From assembly GCA_013140405.1 (NCBI GenBank), contig JABFSV010000528.1:1-5322 (forward strand): a stretch of 5,322 nucleotides of DNA, read 5' to 3'. Made by a program: the position numbers and the translations under genes. Source of the stretch: Methyloglobulus sp. (GTDB taxonomy: Bacteria > Pseudomonadota > Gammaproteobacteria > Methylococcales > Methylomonadaceae). The notes beneath the pieces were generated by a model. That model searched no databases. It was given only the letters and a program-made list of their open reading frames with translations, and was not told the origin of the DNA. Positions 1-4,938 of the stretch are shown piece by piece (position 1 is the stretch's first letter; the number at the start of each line of letters is the position of its first letter).

Positions 1-250
1 TTAAAGAGCTGCAAGGCTTATTGCCCTGCTGAGTCCGACTATTCTACAGATTTAATCGGGACTGTCAAACCCTAAAAATGCAATCCACGCACTTTATTTT
101 GGCCGGCACACAAAAAATTCACCCAATGCATTGAATAAACTGCAAAAAATACTTTCTAATAGGCATTAAAATTTCACTGACCCCAAAATATTTTGATTAA
201 GCCTTGAACTGTTACCCAAAGAAATTAACTTGCGAAGGCATTGCTACGAC
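1..250. other. Intergenic region without a convincing gene
   Basis: No reading frame with a plausible start, ribosome binding site and protein-like composition is visible on either strand. The longest plus-strand candidate from position 78 is only 18 codons. The stretch is AT-rich and holds a perfect 12-base palindrome CAAAATATTTTG (184-195) and a 10-base palindrome CAATGCATTG (124-133). A GTCCGA/TCGGGAC pair around 32-66 could pair with one bulged base. It lies downstream of the permease gene that ends at 251, so it probably contains the 3' end of that operon's transcript and perhaps control signals for an unseen gene further left. No U-rich run follows a strong stem, so no intrinsic terminator is called. 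Confidence 0.6.
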
Positions 251-270
251 TTATTCTGAATGCAATGCCT
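236..270. repeat. 9-bp perfect inverted repeat around permease stop codon
   Basis: AGGCATTGC (236-244) is the exact reverse complement of GCAATGCCT (262-270), separated by 17 bases that include the stop codon of the permease gene at 251. In the minus-strand transcript this could form a hairpin at the 3' end of the operon mRNA, acting as a stability element or a factor-assisted termination site. No T tract follows on the minus strand, so it is not a standard rho-independent terminator. Confidence 0.4.
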
Positions 271-1450
271 GTAATGGCTCTAAATGAGCAGCCTTAAGTG
301 CCGGCATTACCCCTGAGACTATGCCGATAAACAATGAAAGCGTAAATGCCGCTGCAACATAAGACCATGCCAGTTCAGTAGGGAGTGCCGGCAGGATGTA
401 GCTGATTATCTGGACTGTACCAATCCCGCTCACTACTCCCAACAGCCCACCCGCCGCACTTAGTGTTAGCGCTTCGCATAAGAATAACTTAAAGATTGTT
501 TTTTTTTCCGCCCCTATGGCCCTGAGCAAACCAATTTCTGACACCCGTTCTGAAACGGCTATGGTCATAATAGTGATAATTCCAACTGAACCAACCAACA
601 AAGAAATTCCGCCCAATGCCGCTACCGCCATCGTCAAAATATTCAATACTGAATTCATGCTTTCTAACATTTGATTTTGGGTAACCAATGTAAAATCCTC
701 CCTCCCATGCCTGGCAATAAGTAGCTGTTTAATGTTTTTTTGCACGGTTGCAACCGAAATGTTATCCCCGTAAAGCAAATCTATTTCCATAAGGCTCTCC
801 CTATCGAACATTTCCAATGCTTTTGCTGCCGGAATGTAGACCGTATCATCCATATCAAAGCCCAGCATCTGGCCTTTCTTTTCCATCACGCCGATCACTC
901 GATAGCGATCAGTTCCGATACGTATACGCTTCCCCAAAGGATTAACATGACCGAATAGCTCAGTTGCCAGCTTATCTCCAAGAACAGCAAATGCCCTTGG
1001 ATTAGCATCCTCACCAGAGGGCAAAAACTGACCTAACACTGGTCGCATTTTCCATACTTGAGGAACGGCATAACCCACCCCGATAACATTACTGCGCCGT
1101 TGCTTGCTATCGGTTTCAACTCGCGCATTACCTTGGACGACTGGTGCGACGGCAACAATCCCTCCCAGCTTACCCAAACTAGTTGCATCTGCCATTGTTA
1201 ATGGCCGTACTGTACTGATTGTGGCCCCAGATAAGCCAAAGGTGGATTTTTTCCCTGGGTGAATGCCAATTATATTCGTCCCAAACTGGGTAAATTCGGC
1301 TATCACAAAGCTGTGAAGACCACGGCCTAGTGATGTCAGGATAATTACCGCAGCAATTCCAATAATCAATCCTAATGCCGTGAGTGCTGACCTTAGCTTG
1401 TGGGAAACAATAGTGCGAAATGACAACAACAATATGTCGAGGTAACTCAT
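251..1450 (-). CDS. MacB/FtsX-type ABC transporter permease (second of a pair)
   Basis: This is the membrane subunit of an ABC transporter of the MacB/FtsX (type VII) architecture. Such subunits use cytoplasmic ATP hydrolysis to drive periplasmic movements, as in efflux or lipoprotein-release systems. The 399 residues follow the family order: an N-terminal membrane helix (about 20-45), a large periplasmic MacB_PCD-like domain (about 46-265) containing a D-D-x-VYIP motif near 200-207, then three C-terminal helices (about 269-298, 320-350, 361-385). The cytoplasmic loop carries EIGLLRAIGA (305-314), the conserved segment that docks on the ATPase. Its ATG lies 2 bases after the stop of the upstream permease and its ribosome binding site is weak (AAAAGATAG), so translational coupling is likely. 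The two proteins are paralogues and probably form a heterodimer. No ATPase or HlyD-type adaptor lies in the window, so the substrate cannot be named. A run of nine A's encodes residues 315-318. Confidence 0.93.
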   Translation of the reverse strand: MSYLDILLLSFRTIVSHKLRSALTALGLIIGIAAVIILTSLGRGLHSFVIAEFTQFGTNIIGIHPGKKSTFGLSGATISTVRPLTMADATSLGKLGGIVAVAPVVQGNARVETDSKQRRSNVIGVGYAVPQVWKMRPVLGQFLPSGEDANPRAFAVLGDKLATELFGHVNPLGKRIRIGTDRYRVIGVMEKKGQMLGFDMDDTVYIPAAKALEMFDRESLMEIDLLYGDNISVATVQKNIKQLLIARHGREDFTLVTQNQMLESMNSVLNILTMAVAALGGISLLVGSVGIITIMTIAVSERVSEIGLLRAIGAEKKTIFKLFLCEALTLSAAGGLLGVVSGIGTVQIISYILPALPTELAWSYVAAAFTLSLFIGIVSGVMPALKAAHLEPLQALHSE

Positions 1451-1452
1451 AG

Positions 1453-2658
1453 CTATCTTTTTGCCAGCGCAGAGATAGGATCAAGCTTTGCTGCTTTACG
1501 GGCAGGAAGCACGCCAAACAATAAGCCAGTCAAGATGGCTACGCTTAAAGCAGACAACAGCCCCCATTCTGGGAGCTCAAGGGGGAAATTTGGATAAACA
1601 ACTCGCAATATTGCAATAGCCAATTGACCCAAAGATAGACCTAACAAAGCGCCTACTAAAGACAACAATATCGCTTCCACTAAAAAAAGCCACTGCACCT
1701 GTGCTTGAGATGCACCCAATGCTTTTAGCAGACCAATTTCCGCAGTTCGTTGGGTAACACTGACCAGCATGACATTCATAACCAGTATTCCCGCAACAAT
1801 CAAGCTAATACCACCAATACAACCTACAGCAATCGTTAGCGCTGTCAGAATTTTATTGAACGCGCTTACCACACTGTCTTGCGTGATGATCGTAATATCA
1901 TCTTCACCCTCATGGCGAAGCTTGATGATCTTTTTGACATCATCAATCGCTTTTATCATCGCGTCCCTAGACTTGGTTTCGATCAAAATCCGAAACAAAG
2001 AATTTGTATCGAATAGGGCTTGAGCGGATGCAACAGGAATAATTACCATCTCATCAAAATCGACACCTACGGATTGGCCTTCCGAAGCCAGGACACCAAT
2101 AACCCGAAACCGCCTGTCATTGATACGCAGCCATTGGCCAAGCGCGGGAGTATTGGCAAATAATTGCTCACGAATAGTCTGCCCGATTACACAAATGGAG
2201 GAGGCTTCATCGGAATCAGTTTTTGGTAAAAAACTGCCTTGCGCCATATTAAGATGCCGCACCCGCAATAGTGCATTGGTGGAACCAAACACATTGGTTT
2301 CACGTTCCAGGCCAGCCGCCGTAACTGGGGCTGACCCTATTGTTAGTGGCGCAATCGAAGCAATATAAGGGCTACGTAATAAAGACTCTGCATCTTCTAA
2401 TGTCAGATCTCTTGGCGTTTCGCCAAATAACGGCGGGGGACCGCCCGTTGTTTCAGTTCGCCCTGGCAACACGATGACCAGATGTGTGCCCAACGCTTCA
2501 AACTCATGCACAATATAACTGCGCGCGCTTTCACTTAAGGCAATCAACACAGTCACTGAAGTAACACCGATACTCATTGCCAAGACAATTAGCATCGTCC
2601 GCAATAGCTGAGATTTTATGGAATTAAAAGCATGGTGGAATGTGTCCGCAACAAGCAT
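1453..2658 (-). CDS. MacB/FtsX-type ABC transporter permease (first of a pair)
   Basis: This is a 401-residue inner-membrane ABC permease of the MacB/FtsX type. It has a first helix at about 20-45 and a periplasmic MacB_PCD-like region from about 46 to 265, with a short proline-rich turn near 73-82 and a V-D-F-D-E-x-V-x-IP motif near 199-208. A C-terminal FtsX domain carries helices at about 270-300, 322-352 and 366-386. The loop EIGLLKALGA (307-316), after VMNVMLVSVTQRT, closely matches MacB and is where the nucleotide-binding subunit would bind. The gene starts 24 bases after the DUF475 stop; the ATG is preceded by AGGG with 7 bases of spacing, a moderate ribosome binding site. It ends 2 bases before the next permease, so the pair is almost certainly co-translated. 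The fused ATPase of true MacB is absent, so this is the split-subunit form, which needs a separate ATPase encoded elsewhere. Membrane placement and family are secure; the substrate is unknown. Confidence 0.93.
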   Translation of the reverse strand: MLVADTFHHAFNSIKSQLLRTMLIVLAMSIGVTSVTVLIALSESARSYIVHEFEALGTHLVIVLPGRTETTGGPPPLFGETPRDLTLEDAESLLRSPYIASIAPLTIGSAPVTAAGLERETNVFGSTNALLRVRHLNMAQGSFLPKTDSDEASSICVIGQTIREQLFANTPALGQWLRINDRRFRVIGVLASEGQSVGVDFDEMVIIPVASAQALFDTNSLFRILIETKSRDAMIKAIDDVKKIIKLRHEGEDDITIITQDSVVSAFNKILTALTIAVGCIGGISLIVAGILVMNVMLVSVTQRTAEIGLLKALGASQAQVQWLFLVEAILLSLVGALLGLSLGQLAIAILRVVYPNFPLELPEWGLLSALSVAILTGLLFGVLPARKAAKLDPISALAKR

Positions 2659-2682
2659 ATCAAAACCCTGAAGCTGTAAACC

Positions 2683-3699
2683 TTAACTTTTTTCCTGTCT
2701 TTCTGCCTTGTTGTAACGAATTGATGAATAGACCGAAAGTGCTATCAAAATCGCCCCAACCAACCCAGTGACCACTTCGCTGATGTGATACCGCATACTG
2801 ACCAACATGATCCCTGCCAAAACGCCGATGGCATAGTGGGCACCATGTTCTAAAAAGACGTACTCATCCAAGGTTCCCTTGTTGACGAGATAAACAGTCA
2901 GGCTTCTGACAAACATAGCCCCAATAGCCAGGCCAAGCATGATGATGACGACATCCTGGGTAATCGCAAACGCGCCGATTACACCATCAAATGAAAATGA
3001 GGCATCAAGCACCTCAAGGTAAATAAAGCTCATTAACCCCGCTTTTTTAACGACACCTGATGCCGTCACACCTTGCCCCTCATCTTCAAATAATCCAGCA
3101 AGACTATCTACGATAACAAACAAAATCAAACCCGAGATACCTGCCACCAAAGCATCTAATCGAATTTCTGGGGGCAACCAATTTTGAATCACCAACAACA
3201 AACCCAAAGCCAGGATAATTTCAACAGCTTTGAGCTTACCCAAGGCTGACACACGCTCCTCGATCCGCCCCAGCCAATGCAGCTCTTTGGCATCATCCAG
3301 AATAAAATTGAAAAACACCATAAGCAGAAACATGCCGCCGAATGCTGAAATCTGCACATGAGCATCATTGAGATGTTGCGAATAGGTCGCTGGGTCTTTT
3401 AATGCCATTTGGGCAACGCTGACAAAATCAAGGCTGGTGGCGACCGAAACAACCAATACGGGGAACACCAACCGCATACCGAACACGGCAATCAAAATGC
3501 CCCAAGTCAAAAAATAGCGCTGCCAGCGTTCATTCATCCGCTTTAGGACAGACGCGTTGACGACGGCATTATCAAAAGATAAGCTAACCTCAAGAATGCC
3601 CAAGATGATGGCGATAAACACGCCGACCATGCCGCCCCATAAAAAAGCGCCAGTCAGGCAAAGGACTGTAATTAAGATAGAAAGACGAAAATGCTGCAT
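2683..3699 (-). CDS. DUF475 family multi-pass membrane protein (TerC-like, possible metal exporter)
   Basis: The 338-residue hydrophobic protein matches the DUF475 family, related to TerC, in length and signature motifs. Near the N-terminus it has EVSLSFDNAVVNA (37-49) after the first helices. A second, diverged copy, E-V-x-D-A-S-F-S-F-D-G (229-239), lies in the second half, so the protein looks like an internal duplication with one acidic FD site in each half. TerC relatives export manganese or other divalent cations and use such intramembrane acidic residues; for DUF475 itself the function is unproven, so a transport role is inferred. About eight or nine membrane segments are visible, with a cytoplasmic-looking charged stretch near 134-157 (DDAKELHWLGRIEERV) and an acidic loop at 204-207. 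The start is preceded only by a weak TGAG. A plausible promoter sits just upstream, and the two ABC permease genes follow after 24 bases, suggesting one operon. The tail is basic and charged. Confidence 0.9.
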   Translation of the reverse strand: MQHFRLSILITVLCLTGAFLWGGMVGVFIAIILGILEVSLSFDNAVVNASVLKRMNERWQRYFLTWGILIAVFGMRLVFPVLVVSVATSLDFVSVAQMALKDPATYSQHLNDAHVQISAFGGMFLLMVFFNFILDDAKELHWLGRIEERVSALGKLKAVEIILALGLLLVIQNWLPPEIRLDALVAGISGLILFVIVDSLAGLFEDEGQGVTASGVVKKAGLMSFIYLEVLDASFSFDGVIGAFAITQDVVIIMLGLAIGAMFVRSLTVYLVNKGTLDEYVFLEHGAHYAIGVLAGIMLVSMRYHISEVVTGLVGAILIALSVYSSIRYNKAERQEKS

Positions 3700-3729
3700 G
3701 TTTTACTCATTAATGTTTTAAGTCGCACA

Positions 3730-3757
3730 ACTATAAGAGCATTTATTTATAAAGCAA
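3730..3757 (-). promoter_or_regulatory. Candidate sigma-70 promoter for DUF475-permease operon
   Basis: Read on the minus strand, a -35-like TTGCTT (3752-3757) and a -10-like TATAGT (3730-3735, five of six consensus bases) are separated by 16 bases. Transcription would begin about 20-25 bases before the DUF475 ATG. The -10 is good, the -35 is mediocre, and the call rests on pattern alone. Confidence 0.45.
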
Positions 3758-3775
3758 CCTTTCTACTTTTAAATT

Positions 3776-3791
3776 CTAGCCTTATGGCTGG
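3776..3791. repeat. Short hairpin between small gene and DUF475 gene
   Basis: CTAGCC (3776-3781) can pair with GGCTGG (3786-3791), including one G-T pair, around a TTAT loop. On neither strand is the stem followed by a T-rich run, so it is a weak candidate for an RNA structure and not a convincing terminator of the lexA transcript. It lies about 20 bases upstream of the candidate DUF475 promoter. Confidence 0.25.
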
Positions 3792-3847
3792 CACTCCTAG
3801 GACAAACAGGCATCATCTTTCGTTCTTTCAATTCGAATATAATTCAT

Positions 3848-4000
3848 TCAAAGCCCAACACTGACCAGAAAAACTGCCAACAACAACGCCGCAATGGAAA
3901 ACTCCTCCAATTGGTGCATTAAGGAAAACCTTCCCTCCTGCATAATTATTTCGATACGGTTAGTCACTTGATCACGCATATGTACATTTTTATTTAACAT
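3848..4000 (-). CDS. Small single-pass membrane protein directly downstream of lexA
   Basis: This 50-codon gene was found by reading the gap after lexA. Its ATG (3998-4000) lies 9 bases past the lexA stop and is preceded by AGGAG at an ideal 6-base spacing, so co-transcription and co-translation with lexA are likely. The first 33 residues are polar and charged (MLNKNVHMRDQ at the start, several Arg, Glu and Gln). Residues 34-50 are hydrophobic (FSIAALLLAVFLVSVGL) and end at the stop, giving a short C-terminal membrane anchor with no signal peptide. I recognise no family. By position it resembles lexA-linked SOS effectors such as SulA in pseudomonads or YneA in Bacillus, and by form small SOS membrane proteins such as SidA or TisB; no sequence similarity is claimed. 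In-frame ATGs at residues 8, 20 and 28 lack better ribosome binding sites. The codon after the TGA stop is ATG, in the same frame, opening 16 further codons. Confidence 0.6.
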   Translation of the reverse strand: MLNKNVHMRDQVTNRIEIIMQEGRFSLMHQLEEFSIAALLLAVFLVSVGL

Positions 4001-4006
4001 GAGATG

Positions 4007-4011
4007 CTCCT
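4007..4011 (-). promoter_or_regulatory. Ribosome binding site AGGAG of the small gene after lexA
   Basis: On the minus strand AGGAG is followed by six bases and then the ATG at 4000. It overlaps the lexA TAG stop codon (4010-4012), so ribosomes ending lexA could re-initiate here. It is a much better site than those of lexA itself or the DUF475 gene and is the main support for calling the small gene. Confidence 0.65.
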
Positions 4012-4645
4012 AATGTTTATGGGAATAACTACGCATTTGGCCTACCAATACGCCTTGGATCTCGACTTGTTCAGGTCTGAACCGCATGGCTTCCATTTTG
4101 GCATTGGCGGGGATAAGTAAAATTTCGTGGGGGTATTGTTCGATATATTTCAAAGTTGCCTCGATCTTGTTAATCAGTGCGACCACGACCTCACCGTTAC
4201 GGGCATAACTGCGTTGCTCGATAACAACCCAATCACCGTCGTAAATCCCGGCTTCGATCATCGAATCGCCGCTGATTTTCAACACATAACACGGCTTTTG
4301 CGTCCGTAACTCGTCGGGAATTGCCATATAAGAAATCGTTTCCACCGCCTCAATAGGCCGCCCGGCAGCAATGGTGCCGACAAAAGGGAGGCTGCTTTCA
4401 TTTTCAGCGCCGCCAATCAATTGCCGCGCATAATCGGTCAGCCTGATGCCGCGCTGCTTGCGCTCCGGAGCTTCAATCAATTTCGCCTCAATCAGCGCCT
4501 TAACATGGGCATGAAGCGAACCTCGCGATTTCACCCCGATACCGACACAAAGCTCTTCCAATGTCGGCGGATGCGGGAAACTGTCCTGATTCTGGATTAG
4601 AAAATCGAAAATTTCTTGCTGCTTGCGGGTTAATGTAAGTTTCAT
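4010..4645 (-). CDS. lexA: LexA repressor, SOS response regulator
   Basis: LexA represses DNA-damage genes and, when RecA filaments form on single-stranded DNA, cleaves itself to release them. The 211-residue protein has both domains. The N-terminal winged helix-turn-helix spans about 1-70 (MKLTLTRKQQEIFDFL, then PPTLEEL and the recognition helix near 40-51). The C-terminal S24 self-cleavage domain has scissile Ala94-Gly95 (TIAAGRP), nucleophile Ser128 in SGDSM and general base Lys166 in TLKYIE, so it should be cleavable. The recognition helix reads SRGSLHAHVKAL, unlike SPNAAEEHLKAL of E. coli, so its operator probably differs. The start at 4645 aligns exactly with known LexA proteins; an in-frame ATG 18 codons upstream adds an unrelated cysteine-rich stretch across the promoter. 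The ribosome binding site is weak (TTGAGAAC). A small membrane-protein gene follows after 9 bases. It could be a LexA paralogue if another copy exists in the genome. Confidence 0.96.
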   Translation of the reverse strand: MKLTLTRKQQEIFDFLIQNQDSFPHPPTLEELCVGIGVKSRGSLHAHVKALIEAKLIEAPERKQRGIRLTDYARQLIGGAENESSLPFVGTIAAGRPIEAVETISYMAIPDELRTQKPCYVLKISGDSMIEAGIYDGDWVVIEQRSYARNGEVVVALINKIEATLKYIEQYPHEILLIPANAKMEAMRFRPEQVEIQGVLVGQMRSYSHKH

Positions 4646-4658
4646 AATGTTCTCAATC

Positions 4659-4698
4659 TGTTTTGTTATTAAGATAGTACAAGAACAAAAACAAAACA
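4659..4698 (-). promoter_or_regulatory. Candidate lexA promoter and operator region
   Basis: TGTTTTGTT (4659-4667) and AACAAAACA (4690-4698) form a perfect 9-base inverted repeat with a 22-base spacer; an alternative pairing of 4661-4667 with 4684-4690 has a 16-base spacer. On the minus strand a -35-like TTGTTT (4694-4699) and a -10-like TATCTT (4671-4676) are 17 bases apart, so the repeat brackets the promoter and could be an operator. No CTGT-N8-ACAG box of E. coli type is present here. The low sequence complexity (A/C only on the right arm) weakens the case. Confidence 0.4.
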
Positions 4699-4718
4699 AG
4701 TGCAGAACGAATATTTTT

Positions 4719-4740
4719 TTAACTTAACTAACTAAGCTAA
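4719..4740. promoter_or_regulatory. Imperfect 22-bp dyad upstream of lexA, possible operator
   Basis: TTA-n-CTTA-n6-TAAG-n-TAA is symmetric about 4729/4730, with 8 of 11 base pairs matching. It is centred about 85 bases upstream of the lexA ATG and about 100 bases upstream of the plus-strand small ORF at 4828, in the region between them. It has the size of a transcription factor site, but the segment is made of repeated AACT/TAAC units and could be chance. The binding protein is unknown; LexA itself is one possibility. Confidence 0.3.
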
Positions 4741-4817
4741 TAATTTGGTGGAACTATAACAATATAACCATTTGATTTAAAAAATATTTATCTACTTTAG
4801 CCAACTCTCAAATTCAT

Positions 4818-4822
4818 GGAGG
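4818..4822 (+). promoter_or_regulatory. Ribosome binding site GGAGG of the small plus-strand ORF
   Basis: GGAGG is followed by five bases and the ATG at 4828. It decides between this start and an in-frame ATG at 4816, which it overlaps and which has no upstream purine-rich site. Confidence 0.4.
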
Positions 4823-4827
4823 TCATA

Positions 4828-4938
4828 ATGGGGCTTGCATTAAAGCTATTTTTTAAAACGAATAAATCAGTTGGCGCCTATTGCACAATATGTATTGCAC
4901 CTTGTCGGAGTTTTTCACTAGAGCTTGATAGCATGTGA
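4828..4938 (+). CDS. Possible small protein with cysteine cluster, function unknown
   Basis: A 36-codon ORF begins with ATG five bases after a full GGAGG, the best Shine-Dalgarno in the window. It has a basic, hydrophobic N-terminus (MGLALKLFFKTNK) and a compact Cys-x2-Cys-x3-Cys cluster (residues 19-26), followed by a mildly acidic tail. Its last 21 bases overlap the 3' end of the rlmN-type gene on the opposite strand. It is the only plus-strand gene candidate, divergent from lexA. I recognise no family. The cysteines could bind a metal or be chance; the ORF overlaps a 14-base-period direct repeat, and no strong promoter is visible. It is therefore listed as a hypothetical gene. No stop codon or frameshift breaks it. 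Confidence 0.35.
   Translation: MGLALKLFFKTNKSVGAYCTICIAPCRSFSLELDSM
4879..4900. repeat. Short direct repeat TATTGCAC, period 14
   Basis: TATTGCAC occurs at 4879-4886 and again at 4893-4900. The first copy is also part of TATTG-CA-CAATA, a 12-base dyad. The unit is out of step with the reading frame of the small plus-strand ORF, so it does not encode a protein repeat. It could be a tandem binding site or a chance pattern downstream of the rlmN-type stop codon. Confidence 0.3.

Noticed and set aside
1..60. Possible end of a minus-strand gene at the left edge, since the window opens with TTA (a stop codon on the minus strand)
   Set aside because: The frame upstream of that stop meets another stop within about 17 codons and has no start or ribosome binding site.
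1179..1517. 112-codon minus-strand reading frame across the junction of the two permeases
   Set aside because: It is an out-of-frame shadow of both permease genes, which have strong family matches in their own frame.
740..2368. Plus-strand open frames of 72-84 codons at 740-958, 1769-2023 and 2120-2368
   Set aside because: They are antisense to conserved permease coding sequence and their products look like no protein family.
3784..3864. 26-codon plus-strand ORF beginning ATGGCTGGC
   Set aside because: It has no ribosome binding site, a composition with no clear features, and it overlaps the end of the small lexA-linked gene.
4127..4309. 60-codon plus-strand frame
   Set aside because: It lies fully antisense to the lexA catalytic domain and has no independent support.
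4646..4699. Upstream in-frame ATG that would give LexA 18 extra residues
   Set aside because: The added residues are cysteine-rich and unrelated to LexA, they cross the likely promoter, and MKLTLTRKQQ at 4645 aligns with the known N-terminus of the family.
4646..4827. Search for E. coli type SOS box CTGT-N8-ACAG, and for GAAC-N4-GTTC or GTTC-N7-GTTC boxes
   Set aside because: CTGT occurs once (4658-4661) without a matching ACAG, and the GTTC/GAAC copies (4649-4652, 4683-4686, 4704-4707) are not at the required spacing.
4871..4917. Possible rho-independent terminator for the rlmN-type gene
   Set aside because: The TATTG/CAATA and GGCGCC dyads are short and not followed by a T run on the minus strand.
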